Assembly (NCBI GenBank): GCA_016934125.1
Contig: JAFGTL010000127.1
Location: 1-6,080, forward strand
Origin: Candidatus Hydrogenedentota bacterium
Lineage (GTDB): Bacteria; Hydrogenedentota; Hydrogenedentia; Hydrogenedentales; SLHB01
Length of the DNA: 6,080 bases
Direction: 5' to 3'
Part shown: positions 1 to 4,933 of the stretch, piece after piece
Layout of the letters: each line of letters starts with the position of its first letter
Position numbering within the stretch: position 1 is the first letter of the stretch
Translations under genes and position numbers: made by a program
The notes under the pieces: generated by a model
Database searches by the model: none
Told to the model about the DNA's origin: nothing
Seen by the model: only the letters and a program-made list of their open reading frames with translations

Positions 1-155
1 GCCTGGCCGTGGGCCACCATGGCGTTGTAGCGTTTGGCTTTGGCTGCGGCCCGCGTGCCGGCGGTGAGGGCGGCGTAGCCGGCCGCGGCCAGAAGCGAGA
101 GCATCGTGGTGGCGACGAGCAGTTCGACAAGTGTGAAGCCGCGGCGCCGCTTCAT
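1..155 (-). CDS. gspJ: Minor pseudopilin GspJ, N-terminal part (runs off the window)
   Basis: This is the first 51 codons of a type II secretion minor pseudopilin; the rest lies beyond base 1. I translated it by hand from ATG at 155-153. It begins MKRRRG then FTLVELLVATTMLSLLAAAG, a textbook class III (prepilin) signal: a short basic leader, cleavage expected after Gly6, Phe as residue +1, Glu at +5, then a hydrophobic helix. The ATG overlaps the gspI stop as ATGA, and AAGGA (169-165) sits 9 bases upstream. After the helix comes an Ala/Lys-rich stretch typical of the pseudopilin stalk. The assignment to GspJ rather than another minor pseudopilin rests on its place after gspI and on the helix; the diagnostic C-terminal domain is not visible. 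In the family, GspJ forms the pseudopilus tip complex with GspI and GspK. Confidence 0.8.
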   Translation of the reverse strand, partial: MKRRRGFTLVELLVATTMLSLLAAAGYAALTAGTRAAAKAKRYNAMVAHGQ

Positions 156-544
156 AGCGTCGTATCCTTGTCTGCGACGAGTGTCGTGAGGGTGTATTCC
201 TTCTCGCGGCCGCGATCCTCCCACGTGACCGTCAGCGTCAGGAGCAGCAGGCCGGGCTCGTCGGCCTCCTCGATCTCGAGTTCCCAGGCGTGCCGGGGGA
301 ACGTGTCGCCGAAATCGCCGCTGTCGGCGCCCGTCAAGAGCACGCCCTCGGCGATGGTTTCCTCGAGGGCGCCCTGGGCGAGCATGACGGCCTGGGTGTA
401 GTCCATCGACGCCGAGGTGGAGCGCAGGCACGTCGTGAACAGGGTGAGGATCGACACGACGCCGATGCTGAAAATGCTGAGCGCGGCCACGAGTTCCACG
501 AGCGAGTAGCCGGCGCGCGGCCCGGTGTTGCGGGGGGCGCTCAC
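152..544 (-). CDS. gspI: Minor pseudopilin GspI
   Basis: A 130-residue type II secretion minor pseudopilin. The leader MSAPRNTGPRAG precedes the predicted cleavage site (after Gly12). The mature N terminus is YSLVELVAALSIFSIGVVSI, with Glu at +5 followed by one hydrophobic helix (about residues 18-38). The segment LAQGALEETIAEG (roughly 51-63) matches the conserved GspI region after the helix, and the short length is normal for GspI. Two adjacent GTG codons (547 and 544) could start it. I prefer 544 because GAGGAGG (558-552) is then 7 bases away and the start overlaps the gspH stop as GTGA; from 547 the spacing is only 4. The protein nucleates the tip complex with GspJ and GspK in the known systems. 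The gene is translationally coupled on both sides, so its expression should follow gspH and gspJ. Confidence 0.87.
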   Translation of the reverse strand: MSAPRNTGPRAGYSLVELVAALSIFSIGVVSILTLFTTCLRSTSASMDYTQAVMLAQGALEETIAEGVLLTGADSGDFGDTFPRHAWELEIEEADEPGLLLLTLTVTWEDRGREKEYTLTTLVADKDTTL

Positions 545-1089
545 CACACGTCCTCCTCGAGCCGGGTTTCGCCGGTGACGCCCTGAATGGCGATCTCGAC
601 GCGCTGCCCGGCCTCGTTTTCGAGCAGGATGGCCACGTCGTCGGCCTGGCCATCGCTACGGAACGTGATGGTGTCCCACTCCCGGGACGATGTCCGCTCG
701 AACGAGGCCCGCTCGCCGTACTGGACATCGATGCGGATGCCTTCAGGCACTGCCATCGAAGCCAGCACCCGCGACGGGGGGCGTTCCTCCTGCGGTGTCT
801 CAAGCCACGGGAGCGACACCGCGGCCGTGGTCACCCAGCACCGGCCCCGGCGCGGATCCACGTTGAGCACCGTGGGCCGCTGCCGCGTCACGGCGGTCAT
901 GTACGAGAAATCGGCCAGTTCGCGCAGCCGTCCGCTCACCGCGTCGAGGCCCTTCTCGCGCGCCGACGAGGTGATCGACGGCACGATGAAGGTCGACAAC
1001 ATGGCAATAAGCATGAGCACGACCATGAGTTCGAGCAACGTGAACCCGGCCGTGGTGTACGCCGCCGTCTGTCTCCTAATACATTTCAC
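541..1089 (-). CDS. gspH: Minor pseudopilin GspH
   Basis: A minor pseudopilin of the GspH (FimT-like) type, 182 residues from the proposed GTG at 1089. The leader MKCIRRQTAAYTTAG carries Lys2, Arg5 and Arg6 and ends in Gly15. Then FTLLELMVVLMLIAMLSTFI follows, with Phe +1, Glu +5 and the single hydrophobic helix. The C-terminal part contains ITFRSDGQ and then VEIAIQGVTGETR, resembling the closing beta strands of GspH proteins. The frame stays open to an ATG at 1152, but that would give a leader of more than 35 residues lying inside gspG, so I rejected it. GTG 1089 overlaps the end of gspG by 14 bases and has only a weak GGGCGGAA (1104-1097) upstream. A stronger AGGAGA (1077-1072) lies past it with no normal start codon after it (see findings). 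In the family GspH sits just below the pseudopilus tip and links it to GspG. Confidence 0.83.
   Translation of the reverse strand: MKCIRRQTAAYTTAGFTLLELMVVLMLIAMLSTFIVPSITSSAREKGLDAVSGRLRELADFSYMTAVTRQRPTVLNVDPRRGRCWVTTAAVSLPWLETPQEERPPSRVLASMAVPEGIRIDVQYGERASFERTSSREWDTITFRSDGQADDVAILLENEAGQRVEIAIQGVTGETRLEEDVW
552..558 (-). promoter_or_regulatory. Ribosome binding site deciding the gspI start
   Basis: GAGGAGG on the minus strand lies inside the last codons of gspH, 7 bases before GTG 544 and 4 before GTG 547. The spacing favours the second GTG, which also gives a GTGA start/stop overlap. Confidence 0.65.
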
Positions 1090-1531
1090 CTTCGAGTTCC
1101 GCCCAACTGGTGATATCGGCGTCGTAGTCGACGCCGCCTTCCTGGCCGTCACGCCCGAACGAGGCCACCTCGTAAGGCTGGGAGGTGTGCGTTCCGGGGC
1201 ATTCGTAGTAATACGGATTGTCCCAGGGATCCGGCGGGATCGGCTTCTTCGAATACGGCCCCTTCCATTTGTCGACGTCTTCGTCGGGCTCGTAGAACAG
1301 GACGCGGAGCCCTTCCTCGGTGGAGGGGTAGCGACCCATGTCGAGGTAGTACTGATCGAGCAGGCTCTCGATCATGGCCACATCGGCCTTGGCCTTGGTT
1401 TGCTTGGCTTCGTCGGATCGGCCGACGACGTAGGGGGTGATGGCCGTGGCCAGCAAGGCGATGATGATGAGCACGACCATCAGTTCGAGCATCGTAAACC
1501 CGCGGTTTCTCCGAGTTCGTGACCTTGTCAT
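1076..1531 (-). CDS. gspG: Major pseudopilin GspG
   Basis: The major pseudopilin of type II secretion, 151 residues, which polymerises into the periplasmic pseudopilus. The basic leader MTRSRTRRNRG is cut after Gly11, giving FTMLELMVVLIIIALLATAI with Glu at +5. GspG signatures follow: the RYPSTEEGL segment (about 68-76), the GPYSKKPIPPDPWDNPYYY block (about 90-108), and a C-terminal SFGRDGQEGGVDYDADI segment, which in known GspG proteins contributes Asp ligands to a structural calcium site. I chose ATG 1531 over the in-frame GTG at 1540 because AGGAG (1544-1540) is then 8 bases upstream, whereas GTG 1540 starts inside that Shine-Dalgarno. The gspF stop TAG (1545-1543) shares bases with it, so translation is probably coupled. 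The length is normal and the gene looks intact. Confidence 0.95.
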   Translation of the reverse strand: MTRSRTRRNRGFTMLELMVVLIIIALLATAITPYVVGRSDEAKQTKAKADVAMIESLLDQYYLDMGRYPSTEEGLRVLFYEPDEDVDKWKGPYSKKPIPPDPWDNPYYYECPGTHTSQPYEVASFGRDGQEGGVDYDADITSWAELEGEMY

Positions 1532-1539
1532 GTCTGGCA

Positions 1540-1544
1540 CTCCT
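1540..1544 (-). promoter_or_regulatory. Ribosome binding site deciding the gspG start
   Basis: AGGAG on the minus strand overlaps the TAG stop of gspF (1545-1543) and lies 8 bases before ATG 1531. It argues against the longer reading from GTG 1540 and suggests that ribosomes finishing gspF re-initiate on gspG. Confidence 0.75.
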
Positions 1545-2751
1545 ATCTCATCACCGTGCTGAGTTGGAAAATGGGCAGCAACACCGAAATCAGGATGAAG
1601 CCCACGAGCCCGGCCACCACCAGGATCAGGGCGGGCGCGAGCAGCGATGTCATCACCTTCGCGGCGGCCGTGGTTTCGCGATCATACGCGTCGGCGACGC
1701 GCAGCAGCATCTGATCCAGCAGGCCCGTCTCCTCGCCCACCGCCACCATCTGAACGGAGAGCGGCGGGAACACCTCGTTCTCACCCATGAGGGCGGCCAA
1801 GGATTCGCCGGTGCGGACGCGCCCGGCGATGCTATGGAGCGTGGCGGCCACGGCTTGGTTCGCGATGGCGGGCTCGACGATGTCGAGGGCGTCGACGATC
1901 GAGATGCCCCCGTGGGTGAGGGTACCGAGGAGCCGGGCGAGCCGCGCTATGGACAGGTTGCGCACGAGCGTGCCCACCCAGGGCACGCGGAGCTTCCAGG
2001 CATCCACGGCGAGCCGGACATCCGGCTGGCGGAGCGCGGCGCCGAGGCCCAGCACGGCCGCCAGCAGCGCCCCCAGCAAGAGGATCGGGTGGCCGGTAAC
2101 GAAGTGGGAGATGGCGAGGAGTGCCCGCGTCGGCGCGGGCAGGCTCTGCCCGGCCCCCTCGAACATCGCCTCAAGCTTCGGGATGAAGAACGCCACCAGC
2201 ACAATCGCGGACACGACGCCCGCGATCAACACCAGCACCGGGTAGGCGACGGCCGAGAGCACCTCACCCTTGAGGGCCTCCTCGCGCTCATACAACTCGG
2301 ACAATTCGAGAAGCTGTTCATCCAACGTGCCGCTGATCTCACCGACACGCACCATGCTCGTCATGAGTTTCGGGAACACCTGGGGATGCTGCGCGAGGGC
2401 CTCTGCGAAGGTGTTCCCGCTCTGCACCGCTTCACGGGCCTCGGTGAGCAGGCGCTTGCCCTCGGGATCCTTGTGCTGGGCGATGAGGACGTTGAGCCCC
2501 TTCACCACCGGCACGCCCGACGCGCTCAGGGTGGCCAACTGCCGGGTGAGCGTCGCGAGCCGGATCGCCCGCCGCCCCAGCCGGAAGAGACGCGGCGTGT
2601 GCCCGTCCGATTCGGCCTGTTCGCGGAGTTCGAGCGGGTTCTGGCCGCTGTCGATGAGGCGCTGCAGGGCTTCCCGGCGCGTGGTGGCAACGATCGTGCC
2701 CTCGGAGGAGCCGCCCTCCGCGCCCAGCGCCTTATACCAGTATGTCGCCAA
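1543..2751 (-). CDS. gspF: Type II secretion inner-membrane platform protein GspF
   Basis: A 402-residue polytopic inner-membrane protein that couples the GspE ATPase to pseudopilus assembly. The N terminus MATYWYKALGAEG is the usual GspF opening (MA.(Y/F).YKAL). Two T2SSF repeats are visible, about residues 66-193 and 268-394, each with the repeated motif V(G/R)..E.(S/T)G.L (GEISGTLDEQLLEL at 137-150, GEETGLLDQMLL at 339-350). Three membrane segments are predicted at roughly 170-193, 221-241 and 370-394, as in the family. The start is TTG 2751; no better ATG or GTG lies nearby, and the family N terminus fixes it. A purine run, GGGGGAAGGAAG, lies immediately before it. It follows gspE after a 96-base gap, the only real gap in the operon. 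Length and domain order are complete. GspF and the type IV pilus protein PilC are homologous; the neighbouring pseudopilin set makes GspF the better name. Confidence 0.95.
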   Translation of the reverse strand: MATYWYKALGAEGGSSEGTIVATTRREALQRLIDSGQNPLELREQAESDGHTPRLFRLGRRAIRLATLTRQLATLSASGVPVVKGLNVLIAQHKDPEGKRLLTEAREAVQSGNTFAEALAQHPQVFPKLMTSMVRVGEISGTLDEQLLELSELYEREEALKGEVLSAVAYPVLVLIAGVVSAIVLVAFFIPKLEAMFEGAGQSLPAPTRALLAISHFVTGHPILLLGALLAAVLGLGAALRQPDVRLAVDAWKLRVPWVGTLVRNLSIARLARLLGTLTHGGISIVDALDIVEPAIANQAVAATLHSIAGRVRTGESLAALMGENEVFPPLSVQMVAVGEETGLLDQMLLRVADAYDRETTAAAKVMTSLLAPALILVVAGLVGFILISVLLPIFQLSTVMR

Positions 2752-2847
2752 CTTCCTTCCCCCGGCCGCGCGCCCTCGACGCGGCAGCCCGCGATCACCA
2801 GACGGCAGCCACCCGCGGCGTATTCAGTGCGCCGTGCGCAGTGTTCG
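2752..2847. other. 96-base gap between gspE and gspF with imperfect repeats
   Basis: This is the only appreciable gap within the operon. On the plus strand it holds two imperfect direct copies, CGGCAGCC-CCGCG at 2782-2793 and CGGCAGCC-A-CCCGCG at 2803-2817, offset by 21 bases. A small perfect hairpin TGCGC-CGT-GCGCA lies at 2828-2840, just past the gspE stop. There is no T-run, so it does not look like a Rho-independent terminator. No small gene is convincing. Confidence 0.4.
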
Positions 2848-4542
2848 TCACTCCGTTGCGTCCTCGAATCCGGATTCCTCTTCCATCTGAGTGGCGCGCA
2901 ACACTTCTTCGGGTGTGGTGAGGCCGGCCGCGACATTCCGCCAGCCCGCCTCGCGCATCGTCTGCATGCCGGCGCCGAGATAGCGGCGGATCGCCGAGGC
3001 AGACGCCCGCTGTAGGATCAGATCGCGAAGCCCGTCGTCGATCGTCATCACCTCGAGGATGGCCGTACGGCCTCGATAGCCGGTTCCGTTACACTCCGAG
3101 CAACCCCGGCCGCGGTACAGGACGGGCTTCACATCGGAGCCCAACTCGCGCCGGATCTGAATCAACTGCGCTTCACTGGGTTCCTCGGGTTGGCGGCAGG
3201 CCGCGCACACCTTGCGCACCAGCCGCTGGCCGAGGATGCCGCGTACCGCCGATGCGATCAGGTAGGGCTGCACGCCCATATCGAGAAGCCGCGCAATCGA
3301 CTCGGGCGCATCGTTCGTGTGCAGCGAACTGAGCACCAGGTGCCCCGTCAGCGCCGAGCGAATGGCGATCTCCGCCGTCTCGCTGTCCCGGATCTCGCCC
3401 ACCATGATCACGTCGGGATCCTGGCGCACGATGGCGCGCAGCCCGTTCGCGAAGGTGAGCCCGCGCTTGGGCCGCACGGGGATCTGGTTGACGCCTTCGA
3501 GTTCGTACTCGACGGGATCCTCGATGGTGATGAACTTGCGTTCGGTGGTGTAGATGTCCGTCAGGGACGCGTAGAGCGTCGTGGTCTTGCCGGAACCCGT
3601 GGGCCCGCACACGAGCACGATGCCGTGGGGGTTGCGCAGGAGGCGCCTGTAGCGGCGGAGCGTTTCCTCCTCGAATCCGAGGTTCTCGATGCCATACAAA
3701 AACGAGGTCTTGTCGAGGAGGCGCATCACGACGGACTCGCCGAAGATCGTGGGCACGGTGGCGACGCGGACGTCGACCTCGTGGCCTTCGAAGTTCAGCT
3801 CGATGTGCCCGTCCTGGGGAATGTAGCGCTCGGCGATGTTCATCTCGGCCATGATCTTCACGCGCGAGATGATGGCGTCCTGGAGGTGTTTGGGCGGCGA
3901 GGGCATGTCGTGGAGCACGCCGTCGATGCGGTACTTGACCTTCAATACCTTGTCGAAGGGCTCGATGTGCACGTCGCTGGCGCGATCGCGGATGGCGCGG
4001 GCAATCATGAGGTTCACCAGGTTGACGACGGTGGGTTCGCTGGCGATCTCGCGTAGATGGCCGATCTGAACCGTATCGGCGGCGTGGCCCTGATCGGCGA
4101 TCTCGAGGTGCTCGATCATCCGCTCCACGGAGAATCCGAAGAAGGTCTGCATGGCGGCGGCCATGTCGCTCTCGGTGGCGATGGCGCGGTCGACCTCCTT
4201 GCCCGTCAGGATGCGGATGTGGTCGACGGTTTGGAAGTCGAAGGGGTTCTCCATGGCCAGGAGAAGGCGCCCATCCGTCTGCGACACGGGGATGACGCGG
4301 GCCTTGTGGATCAGTTCAGACGGAATGCCGGTGGCGGCGGTGCGATCAATCTCGGCGGCCGACAAGTCGACGAACTGTATGCCGAGGGCCTCCGCCAGGG
4401 CGGCGAGGGCGGCCCGCTCATTCGTCCAGCCGCGAGACGCCAGGCACTTGCCCAAGCTGTCGCCGGTGCGCCGGAACTGATCCAAGGCCTCTTGAAGAGT
4501 CTCGTTCGAGAGTGTGTCCACGGTTACCTGTCCCTCACCCAA
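2848..4542 (-). CDS. gspE: Type II secretion ATPase GspE
   Basis: A 564-residue cytoplasmic AAA+-like ATPase that powers pseudopilus assembly. In order it shows: an N-terminal T2SSE_N/MshEN-like domain (about 10-140); a linker; the N2 domain with RASDVHIEP (187-195); Walker A GPTGSGKTTT (313-322); the Asp box ITIEDPVEYE (338-347); Walker B region RQDPDVIMVGEIRD (373-386) with the catalytic Glu383; the His box TGHLVLSSLHTNDA (399-412); and a C-terminal zinc-type pair, C446-AA-C449 and C481-SE-C484. The C-terminal tetracysteine and the pseudopilin neighbours favour GspE over PilB. All key residues are present and the length is normal. The start is uncertain: TTG 4542 has AAAGGG 7 bases upstream, while GTG 4521 has GAGGGA 9 bases upstream and would shorten the protein by 7 residues. 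It is the first gene of the operon and is preceded by a strong promoter and a structured leader. Confidence 0.96.
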   Translation of the reverse strand: MGEGQVTVDTLSNETLQEALDQFRRTGDSLGKCLASRGWTNERAALAALAEALGIQFVDLSAAEIDRTAATGIPSELIHKARVIPVSQTDGRLLLAMENPFDFQTVDHIRILTGKEVDRAIATESDMAAAMQTFFGFSVERMIEHLEIADQGHAADTVQIGHLREIASEPTVVNLVNLMIARAIRDRASDVHIEPFDKVLKVKYRIDGVLHDMPSPPKHLQDAIISRVKIMAEMNIAERYIPQDGHIELNFEGHEVDVRVATVPTIFGESVVMRLLDKTSFLYGIENLGFEEETLRRYRRLLRNPHGIVLVCGPTGSGKTTTLYASLTDIYTTERKFITIEDPVEYELEGVNQIPVRPKRGLTFANGLRAIVRQDPDVIMVGEIRDSETAEIAIRSALTGHLVLSSLHTNDAPESIARLLDMGVQPYLIASAVRGILGQRLVRKVCAACRQPEEPSEAQLIQIRRELGSDVKPVLYRGRGCSECNGTGYRGRTAILEVMTIDDGLRDLILQRASASAIRRYLGAGMQTMREAGWRNVAAGLTTPEEVLRATQMEEESGFEDATE

Positions 4543-4549
4543 ACTGCAG

Positions 4550-4555
4550 CCCTTT
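4550..4555 (-). promoter_or_regulatory. Ribosome binding site for the TTG start of gspE
   Basis: AAAGGG on the minus strand lies 7 bases before TTG 4542. A competing site, GAGGGA (4537-4532), would serve GTG 4521. Which is used cannot be settled from the sequence. Confidence 0.45.
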
Positions 4556-4561
4556 GGATAT

Positions 4562-4591
4562 GGCGCTTCGCGCCGGGAACGATCACGCGAA
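4562..4591 (-). promoter_or_regulatory. Two mutually exclusive stems beside the gspE ribosome binding site
   Basis: On the minus strand TTCGCG (4591-4586) can pair with CGCGAA (4572-4567), 6 bp across a 13-base loop. Alternatively GGCGC (4574-4570) pairs with GCGCC (4566-4562) across GAA, 5 bp. Both use the same bases, so only one can form. The shorter stem ends 6 bases before AAAGGG (4555-4550). In GC-rich DNA such stems can occur by chance. Confidence 0.35.
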
Positions 4592-4603
4592 CCGGGCCAA
4601 CCT

Positions 4604-4641
4604 GCACGAATCCAGGGTGTTACCGGCCACCGATTCCGTGC
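4604..4641 (-). promoter_or_regulatory. Interrupted 13-bp hairpin in the predicted gspE leader RNA
   Basis: Read on the minus strand, GCAC-g-GAATC-GGTG, an 8-base loop (GCCGGTAA), then CACC-ctg-GATTC-GTGC. The three blocks of 4, 5 and 4 base pairs are all Watson-Crick, with a one-base and a three-base bulge. It lies roughly 25 bases after the predicted transcription start and about 60 before the gspE start. No U-run follows, so it is not an obvious terminator. Its role, if any, is unknown. Confidence 0.5.
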
Positions 4642-4670
4642 CCGTGCGCCCCGCCGCGGGAATTCGACTA

Positions 4671-4701
4671 ATTATATAGTAGTTTCCCGCCCGCGTGTCA
4701 A
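4671..4701 (-). promoter_or_regulatory. Strong sigma70-type promoter for the gsp operon
   Basis: On the minus strand a perfect -35 box TTGACA (4701-4696) is followed by a 17-base spacer and TATATA (4678-4673), which runs into TATAAT (4676-4671, 19-base spacing). The AT-rich -10 region stands out from GC-rich surroundings. Transcription would start near 4665, giving a leader of about 120 bases before gspE. It reads straight into the operon and no other gene intervenes. Confidence 0.82.
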
Positions 4702-4783
4702 GTGCTATTACGCATGTTCTTCGCCGAGGTTCAGTTGCCCCGCATCGTGCTGCAAGATGGAGAACCCCACGACAGATCGAGAA

Positions 4784-4823
4784 CGTCCGGCTGGGCGTAT
4801 GTTGGGACGGGACTCTCCGGACG
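4784..4823. repeat. 7-bp inverted repeat with 26-base spacer
   Basis: CGTCCGG (4784-4790) and CCGGACG (4817-4823) are perfect inverted copies. They lie between the DUF6807 stop and the gsp promoter, about 85 bases upstream of the -35 box. This could be a long-loop stem or paired protein sites, or chance in GC-rich DNA. Confidence 0.25.
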
Positions 4824-4895
4824 GCCCCACGTCGCGGCGGCAGGCCGGCTGCCAACCCGAGCCTGGTTCTCCGCCCTTTCGGCCGGGTCGACGGA

Positions 4896-4924
4896 CATAA
4901 CTAATTGGTATAAAACCGGTTATG
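4896..4924. repeat. AT-rich inverted repeat downstream of the DUF6807 gene
   Basis: CATAAC at 4896-4901 and GTTATG at 4919-4924 are perfect inverted copies, 17 bases apart, starting 10 bases past the DUF6807 stop. A second possible pairing, AATTGGT (4903-4909) with ACCGGTT (4915-4921), works as RNA only on the plus strand because it needs G-U pairs. It could be a weak transcript-end signal or a protein site; there is no clean U-run after it. Confidence 0.3.
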
Positions 4925-4933
4925 GCCTGTCAG

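Larger units (their letters stand above)
4543..4933. other. Non-coding stretch between the DUF6807 gene and gspE
   Basis: About 390 bases without a convincing gene. From the gspE side it holds the structured leader, the strong promoter (4671-4701), then about 190 bases in which I see only a 7-bp inverted repeat CGTCCGG/CCGGACG (4784-4790 and 4817-4823), and an AT-rich patch with CATAAC/GTTATG (4896-4901 and 4919-4924) just beyond the DUF6807 stop. Open frames here are short, have no recognisable product and cross the promoter. No clear hairpin-plus-U-run terminator separates the two units. Confidence 0.6.

Noticed and set aside
587..1522. Plus-strand open frame (311 codons) opposite gspG and gspH
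   Set aside because: It is a shadow of two clear pseudopilin genes; the hydrophobic runs are the reverse of their helices and there is no consistent domain.
1519..3015. Long plus-strand open frame (498 codons) opposite gspF and the end of gspE
   Set aside because: It is antisense to gspF, whose domains are unmistakable. Its translation is rich in His, Arg, Gly and Gln with no family features, as expected from the shadow of a GC-rich gene.
3190..4056. Plus-strand open frame (288 codons) opposite gspE
   Set aside because: It lies wholly within the conserved ATPase gene and has Asp/Val/His-rich, low-information composition.
1..4542. Type IV pilus (PilB/PilC/pilin) rather than type II secretion
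   Set aside because: The E-F-G-H-I-J order, the GspG DPWDNPY and DYDADI signatures and four different pseudopilins in a row fit type II secretion better. Final proof (secretin, GspK-M) lies outside the window.
4500..4542. A c-di-GMP binding MshEN motif in the GspE N terminus
   Set aside because: Only one loose LG..L element is seen near residues 30-34; the paired, spaced motif expected for c-di-GMP binding is not evident by eye.
4543..4933. Rho-independent terminator between the DUF6807 gene and the gsp operon
   Set aside because: The inverted repeats found there have short or widely spaced arms and none is followed by a T-run on the minus strand.
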